Shown here: positions 1 through 8,514 of the stretch, piece after piece
How positions within the stretch are numbered: position 1 is the stretch's first letter
Layout: each line of letters starts with the position of its first letter
Assembly (NCBI RefSeq): GCF_017255015.1
Contig: NZ_JAFKCS010000005.1
Location: forward strand, 1-64,000
Source of the DNA: Bowmanella yangjiangensis
GTDB taxonomy: Bacteria > Pseudomonadota > Gammaproteobacteria > Enterobacterales > Alteromonadaceae
Direction of reading: 5' to 3'
Length of the DNA stretch: 64,000 nt
Notes under the pieces: generated by a model
What the model saw: the letters and a program-made list of their open reading frames with translations, nothing else
Database searches by the model: none
What the model was told of the DNA's origin: nothing
Translations under genes and position numbers: made by a program

Positions 1-25
1 GCTCTACCAACTGAGCTATTCCCGC
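1..25 (-). tRNA. tRNA-Gly, 5' part only (cut by window edge)
   Basis: The reverse complement of bases 25 to 1 reads GCGGGAATAGCTCAGTTGG and then TAGAGC. This is the acceptor strand and D-arm of a bacterial tRNA-Gly(GCC). The anticodon lies outside the window, so the isoacceptor is inferred from similarity to E. coli glyV/W/X/Y. In E. coli the glyVXY cluster also sits beside orn, which fits the next gene here. Confidence 0.85.
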
Positions 26-159
26 AATCCTGATATGCCTGAGGTGAGTTTTACTACCTCAAGCGGACGCGCATTTTACAAAAATACCGGTCAGACGCAA
101 GTGCTATTTTGAAAATTCTGTCTGACCGATGATTTTATAAACAGGGGGCGAACCGCTTA

Positions 160-705
160 TCAGATACTGAAAACGTGCTGACGATAAAATTGCAGCTCGG
201 CAATGGACTCGCGAATGTCATCAAGGGCCAGGTGCGTGCCTTGCTTAGTAAATTGATTGAGCAATTCTGGTTTCCAGCGACGCACCAGCTCTTTGATGGT
301 ACTAACATCCACATTACGGTAATGGAAATAGGCTTCCAGCTCCGGCATGTGACGAACCATAAAGCGTCTGTCCTGGCCAATACTGTTGCCGCAAAGAGGA
401 GATTTACCCTGCGGAACCCAATCTGCTAAAAATGCCAATGTCAGCGCTACTGCCTGCTGTTCGTTGATCTGGCTGTCACGACAACGCTGCGTCAATCCGC
501 TGTTGCCGTGGGTACGAGTGCACCAATCGTCCATACCGTCCAATACTTCATCAGATTGATGAATCGCAATGACCGGGCCTTCAGCCAAAATATTCAACTG
601 GCTGTCGGTAACTATGGTGGCAATTTCCAACACTTTTTCCTGCTCGGGATTCAATCCGGTCATTTCCATATCTATCCACACCAGGTTGTCAGCATTTTGT
701 GTCAT
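160..705 (-). CDS. orn: Oligoribonuclease (3'-5' exoribonuclease for 2-5 nt RNA)
   Basis: This 181-residue cytoplasmic DEDDh exonuclease degrades the di- to pentanucleotides left by other RNases, including pGpG from c-di-GMP breakdown. The length matches the family. The metal-binding acids D12 and E14 lie in [10 protein letters not shown]112 in the NSIGQDRRF stretch, and the final H158 and D163 in [10 protein letters not shown]. It is divergent from rsgA, as in E. coli, with about 95 bases between them, and lies next to a tRNA-Gly. Nothing is unusual in the sequence. Confidence 0.97.
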   Translation of the reverse strand: MTQNADNLVWIDMEMTGLNPEQEKVLEIATIVTDSQLNILAEGPVIAIHQSDEVLDGMDDWCTRTHGNSGLTQRCRDSQINEQQAVALTLAFLADWVPQGKSPLCGNSIGQDRRFMVRHMPELEAYFHYRNVDVSTIKELVRRWKPELLNQFTKQGTHLALDDIRESIAELQFYRQHVFSI

Positions 706-800
706 GTTCCGCCTGCCTTAATCTTTTGGTATTTGCTTATGTTGCGAGGTACACTGGGCGTCCCGTGTAAGGCCGTCATAGTAAAGCATTCGCATCCCAA

Positions 801-1835
801 GTGGCAAAGAGAAACAAATTAACACATCGCCAGAAACGTCAGGTTTCCAGCAACCTTAAAAAGCGTTTAAGCGGTAAGGAAGTTGGGCCTGCCGACGATA
901 CCTTGTTGCCATCCACCCCTGGTTTGGTGGTGGGCCGTTTTGGCCAGCATGCGGATGTTGAAGATGAAGATGGCACAGTGCATCGCTGCCATATCCGCCG
1001 CAATGTGGAAGGCGTGGTATGTGGCGACAGAGTGTTATTCAGGCCAGGTAAAGACCAAAGCCTTAACGTAAGTGGTGTGGTTGAAGCCCTGGAAGAGCGA
1101 AAGTCGGTACTGACTCGCCCGGATTACTACGACGGTATTAAACCTGTGGCGGCCAATATTGACCAGATTATTGTAGTCAGCGCCGTGTTACCCAGCTTGT
1201 CTTTGAATATTATCGACCGTTACCTGGTGGCGGCCGAAGATGTAAAGATTGAGCCTGTCATTCTGCTCAATAAGGTCGACATGCTCAGCGACGAGCAGCG
1301 CCAGGATGTAGAACAGCAACTGAAGTTATATACGGATATTGGCTACCGCCTGTGTTTTGTCAGTTGTAAAAGCGGTGAAGGCATTGCAGAGCTGGCCGCG
1401 CTGTTGAAGGATAAAACCAGTGTGTTTGTCGGTCAGTCAGGGGTAGGTAAGTCCAGTCTGGTGAATAAGCTGTTACCTGAAGCCGAAGAAGCGATTGGCG
1501 ATGTCTCTGACAACTCAGGACTGGGACAACATACTACCACCGCGGCCAAGCTACTGAGATTCCCTGCCGGTGGCAATCTGATTGACTCTCCCGGGGTGCG
1601 TGAGTTCTCCTTATGGCACTTACCGGATGAGAAGCTTATCTGGGGCTTTCGTGAGTTCCGTGATTTTCTTGGTGGCTGCAAGTTCAGGGATTGTAAGCAT
1701 GGTGATGATCCCGGTTGTTTGCTGCAAGAAGCTGTACAGCAAGGAAAAATCAGCAGGACGCGATTTGACAGCTATCACAAAATTCTCTCCGGAATGGGAG
1801 ACCAGCGCCCCTCTTACAGCAAACCTCCCCGCTGA
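801..1835 (+). CDS. rsgA: Ribosome small-subunit biogenesis GTPase RsgA
   Basis: RsgA is a circularly permuted GTPase that acts in late 30S subunit maturation. The 344-residue protein has a basic N-terminal tail ([12 protein letters not shown]), an OB-fold region, and then the permuted GTPase motifs: NKVD at 157-160 comes before the P-loop GQSGVGKSS at 211-219 and DSPG at 262-265. The C-terminal zinc site is C293, C298, H300 and C306. The start codon is GTG at 801, chosen because the MAKRNKLT beginning is typical of the family. In E. coli rsgA is followed by psd; here a nucleotidase on the other strand lies between them. Confidence 0.96.
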   Translation: MAKRNKLTHRQKRQVSSNLKKRLSGKEVGPADDTLLPSTPGLVVGRFGQHADVEDEDGTVHRCHIRRNVEGVVCGDRVLFRPGKDQSLNVSGVVEALEERKSVLTRPDYYDGIKPVAANIDQIIVVSAVLPSLSLNIIDRYLVAAEDVKIEPVILLNKVDMLSDEQRQDVEQQLKLYTDIGYRLCFVSCKSGEGIAELAALLKDKTSVFVGQSGVGKSSLVNKLLPEAEEAIGDVSDNSGLGQHTTTAAKLLRFPAGGNLIDSPGVREFSLWHLPDEKLIWGFREFRDFLGGCKFRDCKHGDDPGCLLQEAVQQGKISRTRFDSYHKILSGMGDQRPSYSKPPR

Positions 1836-1841
1836 GAGAAC

Positions 1842-1869
1842 GGGCTACCCGCAAGGTAGCCCCAGATTT
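1842..1869. terminator. Intrinsic terminator between rsgA and the nucleotidase gene
   Basis: GGGCTACC (1842-1849) pairs with GGTAGCCC (1855-1862) across a 5-base loop and is followed by ATTTTT on the plus strand. It sits 7 bases after the rsgA stop and touches the end of the convergent gene, so it probably terminates rsgA and may work in both directions. Confidence 0.75.
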
Positions 1870-3693
1870 TTACTCAGTTACTACAACGGATTTCAGACAG
1901 TATTGCGTCCAATCCAATGCCGGTAAGCTTTGGTTGGGTAACACCTCTTTGAAATATTCAAGTAACGGCACGGCGTACACCACATCTGATTGTTCAAAAG
2001 CGTCCGGTCTGGCTTCCCTTACCTGTCCAAAGGTCAGATAACCATCCTTACCTAAGGCCGTGAATGAATTTGTTGCCACAGAGTAGATGGCTTGCAGATC
2101 GATAGGCTGCCATTGACCCGTTGTTCTGTCTTTGATTTCCAGGTTTTTAATTCCTTGCTGTGCTGCAGCATTAAGCACGACGTCATAGCGAAGATGTGAA
2201 GAGTAGGGAAAGGCACCGGTGGAGGCACTGATACCCTGGGCATACTCGAGGGCTTCATTAAGTACCTGCAGAATTTCTGCGCCGGTCAGGTCTAGTGTTA
2301 CTACTGTATTGGAAAACGGCAGAATTTGATAAGCGTCAGCAACGGTAAACGGGCCCTGGTGCAATTCGGCCCTTACCCCTCCTGCGTTTTGAATGGCCAC
2401 ATCGGCTTTTGGCAGGTAATGCAGGAAAGCGTCTGCCACTACTTGTGCTGCAAAGCTACCTGAAGGTTGTTCACCGGCCGCAAAGGCGGTGGGAATGCGG
2501 GAAAAGGGCATGGTCTGCTCGACATGGCCCAATTGCGATTGTTTAAAGCTTTCAAGCTCTTGCTTGTAAGGGGCCAAAATGGCATCCACTGCCGTGTCCG
2601 CCGCTATGGTACGGATACTGGTCATGGCAGTAATACGTTGATTGATAGCTTGTCGCTGAGTGTCATTCGCAGCTACCCATTTATTCTCAGCATCCTGCAC
2701 CTGAAACTGATCAGCCACCAATAATTCCAAGTTGCCTTGAATGTCCTCTACATTACCCTGCGCATCAAATTTTATGTTGAGGCGTCCCAGGCCTTTGGCA
2801 TATTCCCAAGCCTGAGCAATATAAACCGGCTTACCTTCGGGGTTGTTCACCTTGGTCGGATACTCTCCATCCACAGCAATACCCATCTGTGCCAACTCAC
2901 CGGTCGAGTCAAGTACATCGTGGGTATCTCCACCAATAATGATATCTATACCATTGACCTGGCTGGCCAACTGCTTATCGAATTCATAACCAAGATGGCT
3001 CAGTACGATGATTTTATTGATGTCCTCAGCCTGCAACTCGTTAACTTGTGCTTTTACCGACTCAACTTCGTCGGTGAAGTTGACAAATTCGCTGACCATA
3101 GAGGATTCACGGGTTTTCTCTACCTTCAGCACGCCAATAATGGCGACCTTTTCACCGTCAATTTCCTTGATCACACGTGGCAGAATAGGTTTGCCATGCA
3201 GAGGACTTTGCACGGTGGGGTGCACGTTGCCGGCAATGATGGGGAAATTGGCCATATCTATTAAGTCGGCCAGATGGGCATCACCTTCGTCAAATTCATG
3301 ATTCCCAAGCTGATAGGCATCCAGTCCCAGATAATTAAATACCTGAATATCGACTTCACCTTTAAACAGGCTGAAATACAAGGTGCCGTTTAGCTCTCCA
3401 CTGTTGAGTACCAGGGTGTTGGGATCCCGGTATTCTTCTATAGCACTGGCAATCCGCGAGAAGCCACCTAATTGCACTCGAACCTTTTCGCTGCCCTGAG
3501 TTTGTGCATCATAGTCCAAGGCCAGATCCATAGTCTGGCTTTCGAAGTACGAATGGTGATCATTGGTGTGCAGAATGTTTAGGCTAATTGCCTGATGGCT
3601 GGGAGGTTGAGGAACTGGCGCGACGTTGTCATCATCATTGCAGGCGGCTAGCATGCCAGCCAATATAGGTAAAGACCAAAGTACAGGTTTCAT
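1870..3693 (-). CDS. 5'-nucleotidase / UshA-like metallophosphatase, lipoprotein
   Basis: This 607-residue exported enzyme probably hydrolyses extracellular nucleotides or UDP-sugars to release phosphate and nucleosides. The N-terminus is a lipoprotein signal with lipobox LAAC (Cys18). The calcineurin-like catalytic domain (about 35-330) shows LHTNDHH, a GNHEFDEG motif, LSHLG and GGDTHD, which are the usual two-metal ligands. The C-terminal 5'-nucleotidase domain (about 370-590) shows QNAGGVRAEL and a substrate-stacking region. It stands alone between rsgA and psd on the opposite strand. The exact substrate cannot be read from sequence. Confidence 0.88.
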   Translation of the reverse strand: MKPVLWSLPILAGMLAACNDDDNVAPVPQPPSHQAISLNILHTNDHHSYFESQTMDLALDYDAQTQGSEKVRVQLGGFSRIASAIEEYRDPNTLVLNSGELNGTLYFSLFKGEVDIQVFNYLGLDAYQLGNHEFDEGDAHLADLIDMANFPIIAGNVHPTVQSPLHGKPILPRVIKEIDGEKVAIIGVLKVEKTRESSMVSEFVNFTDEVESVKAQVNELQAEDINKIIVLSHLGYEFDKQLASQVNGIDIIIGGDTHDVLDSTGELAQMGIAVDGEYPTKVNNPEGKPVYIAQAWEYAKGLGRLNIKFDAQGNVEDIQGNLELLVADQFQVQDAENKWVAANDTQRQAINQRITAMTSIRTIAADTAVDAILAPYKQELESFKQSQLGHVEQTMPFSRIPTAFAAGEQPSGSFAAQVVADAFLHYLPKADVAIQNAGGVRAELHQGPFTVADAYQILPFSNTVVTLDLTGAEILQVLNEALEYAQGISASTGAFPYSSHLRYDVVLNAAAQQGIKNLEIKDRTTGQWQPIDLQAIYSVATNSFTALGKDGYLTFGQVREARPDAFEQSDVVYAVPLLEYFKEVLPNQSLPALDWTQYCLKSVVVTE

Positions 3694-3924
3694 TAAGCAG
3701 ATTCTCCAAAGTTAACTGCATGGCATTGTGTGAAGTGCCTGGCAGTCTATGGCGAATCAATGAATAATTTATTTACCTTTAATTAAGGTTTTAGGTATTT
3801 AATATTTCATTGTGTTGATAAGTGATCCAACCCGGAAATTCTGACTGAGAGCGTTTTGGTATTTCGACTGGTCGGGGCGCTTAGGGTACAATCTCCGCGG
3901 TTATTTTCATCAGGAAAGAAAAAC

Positions 3925-4782
3925 GTGCAGCCAATTAAGGTCAGCCTTCAGTATCTGCTCCCTAAACATGCCTTGTCCCGACTGGTGGGCAAGTTAGCCG
4001 CCGCACAAGCCGGGTTTCTCACTACCTGGCTTATTAAGCTGTTTATCAAGCAATTTAACGTGGACATGCAGGAAGCAAAGCAACCTAATCCCGAAAAATA
4101 TAAGAGCTTTAATGAATTCTTTACCCGTCCGCTAAAAGATGGCGTGCGTGAAATTGTCGAAGACCCGTTAAAGCTGGCCCATGCTGTAGATGGCACGGTC
4201 AGCCAATTGGGAGATATTGAAGCCGATCGTATTTTCCAGGCCAAAGGCCATGACTATAGCCTGGCGGCATTGCTTGGTGGTGACGCCGAGCTGGCAAAGC
4301 CCTTCGAAGGCGGCAAGTTCGCTACTATTTATTTGTCCCCCCGTGACTACCATCGCATACATATGCCGATGGACGGACAACTGACCGACATGGTGTATGT
4401 ACCGGGTGAATTATTCTCGGTTAATCCCCTGACTACCGCCCATGTGCCCGGCCTGTTTGCCCGCAATGAACGCGTGGTGAGCTTCTTTGATACACCGCAC
4501 GGCAAGATGGCGCTAGTACTGGTTGGTGCTACTATTGTGGCCAGTATTGAAACCAAGTGGGCTGGCACTGTCACGCCACCAACAGGTAAACAGGTTCAGC
4601 GTTGGCAGTACCCCGCACAGGGCAATAATGCAGTGGCGCTGAAAAAAGGCGAAGAGATGGGATTGTTCAAGCTTGGCTCAACCATAGTGGCGGTTTTCGA
4701 ACCGGGCATGGTGGAGTTTGAAAACATGCAGCCAGGTGACGTAACACGTTTAGGCCAGCCTTTCGCCACTCTGAAATCCTGA
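3925..4782 (+). CDS. psd: Phosphatidylserine decarboxylase proenzyme
   Basis: Psd is an inner-membrane-associated enzyme that converts phosphatidylserine to phosphatidylethanolamine. The proenzyme cuts itself at the LGST motif; the Ser (about residue 252) becomes the pyruvoyl prosthetic group. Other conserved stretches are [13 protein letters not shown] and LFARNERV. I place the start at GTG 3925 (about 285 aa) because AGGAAAG lies 7 bases upstream and the homology begins there; the frame is open back to a TTG at 3856 but that part looks non-coding. The C-terminus is shorter than in E. coli and ends soon after the alpha-chain core. The next gene begins 2 bases later. Confidence 0.95.
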   Translation: MQPIKVSLQYLLPKHALSRLVGKLAAAQAGFLTTWLIKLFIKQFNVDMQEAKQPNPEKYKSFNEFFTRPLKDGVREIVEDPLKLAHAVDGTVSQLGDIEADRIFQAKGHDYSLAALLGGDAELAKPFEGGKFATIYLSPRDYHRIHMPMDGQLTDMVYVPGELFSVNPLTTAHVPGLFARNERVVSFFDTPHGKMALVLVGATIVASIETKWAGTVTPPTGKQVQRWQYPAQGNNAVALKKGEEMGLFKLGSTIVAVFEPGMVEFENMQPGDVTRLGQPFATLKS

Positions 4783-4783
4783 C

Positions 4784-5662
4784 GTGGACCCGGTTAAGAA
4801 AAGCCTGTGGTCTTTGCACCTGGCAGTCATACTGCTGGGTGCTACTGCACTGTTCTCCCGCATTATTCCGCTATCTGCTCTGGATATTACCCTGGGGCGG
4901 GCGGTCATTGCCTTTGTAGTTTTAGCGCTGTTGGTACGCCTGAGCGGCGGCAATCTGCGTTTTCAGCGTACCCGTGATATCGGTATCGCCATCGTACTGG
5001 GCGGTCTGATGGCCGTGCATTGGGTCACTTATTTTGCGGCCATGCAATATTCATCGGTATCGGTAGGGATGATTGCACTTTTCACCTTCCCGGTTATCAC
5101 GGTATTACTTGAGCCGTTTTTTGAAGGTATTAAGCTTGTTTGGCAGGATTTGGTTAGTGCCTTGGTGGTGCTGGCGGGCATCTGGCTAATTGTCCCTGAA
5201 GCGTCTTTGGGCAATGAGGTGACATTAGGGATTGCCGTCGGCGTATTTTCTGCGCTCTTATATGCCCTGCGTAATTTGCTGCATAGAAAATACTTTTCCC
5301 ATTATGGCGGTGCCCAGGCCATGACGTATCAGACACTGGTGATCGTGCTTTGCCTATGTTGGTTTGGTTCTGCAGAGCTCTATCAGGCATCCCAGCATAC
5401 CTATCTGATGCTACTTATTCTCGGCACTATCTGTACGGCGGCGCCGCATGCCCTGGTGGCCTACACCTTGATTCATCTGCGTGCTAAAACTTTCTCCCTG
5501 GTGGCCTGTATGCAACCTTTGTATGGGGTGGTGCTAGCTATTTTAGTGCTGAACGAGCAGCCAAGCTGGCAAACTCTGGTGGGGGGAATTATGGTCATTA
5601 GTGCGGCCATTTATGAAACCATTAACGCCAACAAGCTGCATCCTGGCAAAGGACATAGCTGA
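4784..5662 (+). CDS. EamA/DMT-family permease
   Basis: This 292-residue integral membrane protein has the two-repeat, ten-helix pattern of EamA (drug/metabolite transporter) permeases: two runs of about five hydrophobic segments, the second starting near ALRNLLHRKYF. The family exports or takes up amino acids, nucleosides and other metabolites, and the substrate here is unknown. The GTG start at 4784 follows the psd stop by one base, and the gene's stop at 5662 is next to the following start, so psd, this gene and the phosphodiesterase are probably co-transcribed. Confidence 0.85.
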   Translation: MDPVKKSLWSLHLAVILLGATALFSRIIPLSALDITLGRAVIAFVVLALLVRLSGGNLRFQRTRDIGIAIVLGGLMAVHWVTYFAAMQYSSVSVGMIALFTFPVITVLLEPFFEGIKLVWQDLVSALVVLAGIWLIVPEASLGNEVTLGIAVGVFSALLYALRNLLHRKYFSHYGGAQAMTYQTLVIVLCLCWFGSAELYQASQHTYLMLLILGTICTAAPHALVAYTLIHLRAKTFSLVACMQPLYGVVLAILVLNEQPSWQTLVGGIMVISAAIYETINANKLHPGKGHS

Positions 5663-5663
5663 A

Positions 5664-6362
5664 ATGCTGATTTTCGCCCATCGCGGTGCCAGTAAAGCGG
5701 CACCGGAGAATACGCTACAAGCCATGCAATATGCACTGCAAATGGGTGCCCATGGTATTGAAATTGATGTGATCCAGGCCGCTGGCCAATGCTGGGTGAT
5801 TCATGATGCCTGGGTTCAGCGTACCACCAATGGACAAGGTCGCCTGGACCAGATGACAGAGGCGCAGATTCGTCAGTTGGATGCCGGGAATGGCCAGCAA
5901 GTGCCGACCCTGTTTGATGTGATGGCACTGGTGGGTAACCGCTGTTTGCTGAATATCGAACTCAAAGGCATCACTGATCTGGCGCATTTTCTCAAGCACC
6001 TGGACAGCGCCTGCGAGACGCTGAATATTGGCTGCCAACAACTCTTGTTGTCTTCTTTTGACCACCCGTTGCTGGCAAAACTGGCGCATTTACGCCCGGA
6101 GTTAACTATTGGTGCTTTAACCGCCAGCTGCCCACTTCACTATGCCGCTTTTGCCCAGGAGCTGAACGCGGCTTCGGTGCATACCGATATTGCCTTCACC
6201 AACCCGGAATTCGTACAGGACGCTAAGGCCAGAGGCTTGAAAGTCTATGTCTACACAGTAGACGAAGTACAGGATATGCAACGACTTAAAAGCTGGGGGG
6301 TGGACGGTATTTTTACCAATGTGCCCGACAGAGCGCTGGCGTGGTTACAGCAAGCCGACTAA
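5664..6362 (+). CDS. ugpQ: Glycerophosphodiester phosphodiesterase, cytoplasmic type
   Basis: The enzyme splits glycerophosphodiesters (deacylated phospholipids) into glycerol-3-phosphate and an alcohol. At about 232 residues with no signal peptide it resembles cytosolic UgpQ rather than periplasmic GlpQ. The signature is HRGASKAAPENT near the N-terminus, then EIDV and IHDA, which supply the catalytic His pair and metal-binding acids; ELK and the C-terminal VYTVDEV...GVDGIFTN also fit. The start is ATG 5664, directly after the EamA gene stop. Being behind psd suggests a role in recycling phospholipid head groups. Confidence 0.9.
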   Translation: MLIFAHRGASKAAPENTLQAMQYALQMGAHGIEIDVIQAAGQCWVIHDAWVQRTTNGQGRLDQMTEAQIRQLDAGNGQQVPTLFDVMALVGNRCLLNIELKGITDLAHFLKHLDSACETLNIGCQQLLLSSFDHPLLAKLAHLRPELTIGALTASCPLHYAAFAQELNAASVHTDIAFTNPEFVQDAKARGLKVYVYTVDEVQDMQRLKSWGVDGIFTNVPDRALAWLQQAD

Positions 6363-6369
6363 CGCCTGC

Positions 6370-6759
6370 TTAGTGGTCATCACATTGACGGCAGTTTTGA
6401 CACAGTTTCAGATTCACCATATGGGCAGCAATAATCAAGATCGCACCAACGGCAATGGTAAAGGGCTCATACTCGTGGCCAAACATGTCCTTATTCCAAT
6501 AAATAAGGCCGCCTAAAGCCAGGCTGTAGAGAGGGTATATCTGGCGGTGGTAGCGGTAAAAGCCGGACAGCAATGCCCAAAAGCCAATTACCAGAGAAAC
6601 GCTTAGAATAATGCGTTCAAACCAGGCGTCGGCAAAGAAACTGGCGCCGACAAAAGGTAATAATGTAATAAGTACGGGCAGCAACAGGCAGTGCAAAGCA
6701 CACAGGCTAGATGCCCATATACCCATTTTATCTAACAAGTTGTTGCGCTTGTTTGCCAT
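6370..6759 (-). CDS. MerC-domain membrane protein, probably zinc-regulated
   Basis: This 129-residue protein has four hydrophobic segments and the MerC-type first helix with CALHC (Cys-Ala-Leu-His-Cys). The C-terminus ends in CQNCRQCDDH, a likely metal-binding tail. MerC proteins move Hg(II) across the inner membrane in mercury operons, but many chromosomal members are not near mer genes. No mer gene is present here. A perfect 13-base Zur-type palindrome lies 30 bases upstream of the start, which suggests the protein acts in zinc uptake or handling under zinc starvation. The zinc role is an inference from that site and the Cys/His tail. Confidence 0.82.
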   Translation of the reverse strand: MANKRNNLLDKMGIWASSLCALHCLLLPVLITLLPFVGASFFADAWFERIILSVSLVIGFWALLSGFYRYHRQIYPLYSLALGGLIYWNKDMFGHEYEPFTIAVGAILIIAAHMVNLKLCQNCRQCDDH

Positions 6760-6788
6760 AGTCTACTGTATTGCCGTACTTAAGGGTC

Positions 6789-6801
6789 GTTATAGTATAA
6801 C
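6789..6801. promoter_or_regulatory. Zur-type operator upstream of the MerC gene
   Basis: GTTATA-G-TATAAC is a perfect inverted repeat around one central base, and it equals the core of the gammaproteobacterial Zur consensus (GTTATANTATAAC). The flank CA after the right arm also matches. It lies 30 bases from the start of the minus-strand MerC gene, a usual operator position. The next gene on the other side (SDR, ending at 6854) points toward it on the same strand, so only the MerC gene is placed to be controlled. Confidence 0.75.
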
Positions 6802-6853
6802 ATCCTTGTAAATTGGCAAGCGAAAAACCAGCAGATTAGGCTAACTGGCTGGT

Positions 6854-7645
6854 TCAGCGAATATTTTTTCTTGCACTTAAGCGGGTAAAGAAAACCGGGA
6901 ACCAACGTTTTATGCTAGGCGCCCAGGCGCTGAGTCCTTTACCTATCACCACTTCAAACTTGTCTTTTTGTATGGCACTGAGTATATCCTGCGCGCACTG
7001 CTGAGGGCTGATTCCGTCGGCAATGGATTTAGCCACTCGGCCATACTGGGTTCCTTCGGCCGTCAGGGCATTGACAGAAATATTGGTTTGCACAAAACCA
7101 GGGCAAACATTCAGTACTTTAAGTCCTTTGCACGCCTCTTCTGCGCGCAGGCAATCCATGTAACCAATCAGGGCATGCTTTGAAGCAGAATAACCCGACA
7201 TACTCTGACCACCAACCTTGCCTGCCACGCTGGCAATATTAACTATCATGCCTTTGCTGGCCAACAGCGCCGGCAATAAAGCCTGGCTGAGAGTGATAGT
7301 GCCAAAGTAGTTAACTTCCATCACCTGACGTTGCACAGAAACCGGCGTATCCGCCGCCAGCCCCCGTTGAGAAATACCGCCATTATTAATCAGGATATCC
7401 AGACCTTCTGGCAGTGGTGTATTGGCAACTGCATTACTGATGCTCTCACCGTCAGCCAAATCCAAAGGCACGATGCGGTGGCGCTTCTGATGTTGCAGAG
7501 ACTCGAGTAGTGTCTGTAGTTTATCTTCTGACCTGGCACTGAGAATCAACTTGGCGCCAGCAGCATCCAGGGCTCTGGCTAGCGCTTCGCCGATACCCAT
7601 GGAAGCACCGGTTAACCACACGACTTTATCTTGAATCTGCATCAC
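6854..7645 (-). CDS. Short-chain dehydrogenase/reductase (SDR)
   Basis: This is a classical SDR of 263 residues that binds NAD(P)H by a Rossmann fold. It shows TGASMGIGE at 12-20 (cofactor), NNGG at 87-90, catalytic Ser139, and YSASK with Tyr152 and Lys156. The C-terminus is longer than the minimal fold and basic. The substrate is unknown; similar proteins are called DltE- or YbbO-like. Its start lies 2 bases after the stop of the yibQ-like gene, so the two are probably transcribed together. The first two codons are both ATG and either may be used. Confidence 0.88.
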   Translation of the reverse strand: MMQIQDKVVWLTGASMGIGEALARALDAAGAKLILSARSEDKLQTLLESLQHQKRHRIVPLDLADGESISNAVANTPLPEGLDILINNGGISQRGLAADTPVSVQRQVMEVNYFGTITLSQALLPALLASKGMIVNIASVAGKVGGQSMSGYSASKHALIGYMDCLRAEEACKGLKVLNVCPGFVQTNISVNALTAEGTQYGRVAKSIADGISPQQCAQDILSAIQKDKFEVVIGKGLSAWAPSIKRWFPVFFTRLSARKNIR

Positions 7646-7646
7646 T

Positions 7647-8405
7647 TTACTCCGTTACAGGGGCTGTTTCGCTTTGCTCGATTTGCACTAAGTGTTTTTC
7701 CCGCATCAAGTTGCGAATGGGCAACAATTCAATGCCTTGCTCTTCCAGTTGGGGTAGTTGAGCAGCGAGAAATGTTAGGGTTTCCTGATATGGGTGGCCT
7801 ATACCCACTGCATAATCCGATTTCTTCGCAATGCGTACCAAACGTTTGAATTGTGCTTCAATATGTTTTGGATCTTGAAGATGGTCGAGAAACACATGGC
7901 GGTGTGCACTAATAACCCCATGATGTTTGGCAATTTGCTCAGCTTTACTGAACTTGGTGGTGCGGCTGTCGACAAAAAATAATCGGTTATCCCGCAGAAA
8001 ATCCATGGTCGCATTCATCGGCTGACTGAGTTGGGTCAGCTTACTGCCCATATGATTATTCAGACCTATGGCGTTGGGAACTGAGTCCAGAGCAGACTTC
8101 AATTGCAGTTGGATGGATTCATCCGGCATATCTGCCGTCAGGGCGCCTGGTCCAAGTCTATTGCCCGCTAGTGCTTCCATAGGCATATGCAGAATGACAT
8201 CTCGTTGCTGCATGTCAGCAAGCTTGGCATAAGTCTTTGAATAAGGAGTATGTGGGAGAATGGCGAAAGTGACTTCAGCAGGCAGCGCAAAGGCTTGTCT
8301 GTCCTGTTTACGATAACCCATGTCATCAATAATCAATACAATACGCCCGGCGTACAAGGGGCATGAGATGATGAGCAGGAAGACAAAACTGACAATTTTG
8401 AGCAA
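7647..8405 (-). CDS. yibQ: Divergent polysaccharide deacetylase family protein (YibQ-like)
   Basis: The 252-residue protein starts with a signal peptide (LLIISCPLYAG) and is predicted to be periplasmic. It belongs to the divergent polysaccharide deacetylase family (DUF610): LIIDDMGYR, HMPMEAL and NNHMGS mark the conserved beta/alpha-barrel. The DD, H and H residues match the catalytic positions of carbohydrate esterases, but activity has not been shown for this branch to my knowledge. E. coli yibQ also follows gpmI (gpmM) and envC, and that order is kept here. Confidence 0.88.
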   Translation of the reverse strand: MLKIVSFVFLLIISCPLYAGRIVLIIDDMGYRKQDRQAFALPAEVTFAILPHTPYSKTYAKLADMQQRDVILHMPMEALAGNRLGPGALTADMPDESIQLQLKSALDSVPNAIGLNNHMGSKLTQLSQPMNATMDFLRDNRLFFVDSRTTKFSKAEQIAKHHGVISAHRHVFLDHLQDPKHIEAQFKRLVRIAKKSDYAVGIGHPYQETLTFLAAQLPQLEEQGIELLPIRNLMREKHLVQIEQSETAPVTE

Positions 8406-8514
8406 GTGGCCGGCTTCTTATTATGGTTATGGCAACTGAGACTAGCATGCCAGCTTTAGGCGCAAAATATCAACTGTCTTTGGTATGCTGGTTTATAACA
8501 CCAGGTTGCCGATC

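Noticed and set aside
6370-6759. Mercury-resistance operon
   Set aside because: Only a MerC-type gene is present. There is no merR, merT, merP or merA, and the upstream site fits Zur rather than MerR.
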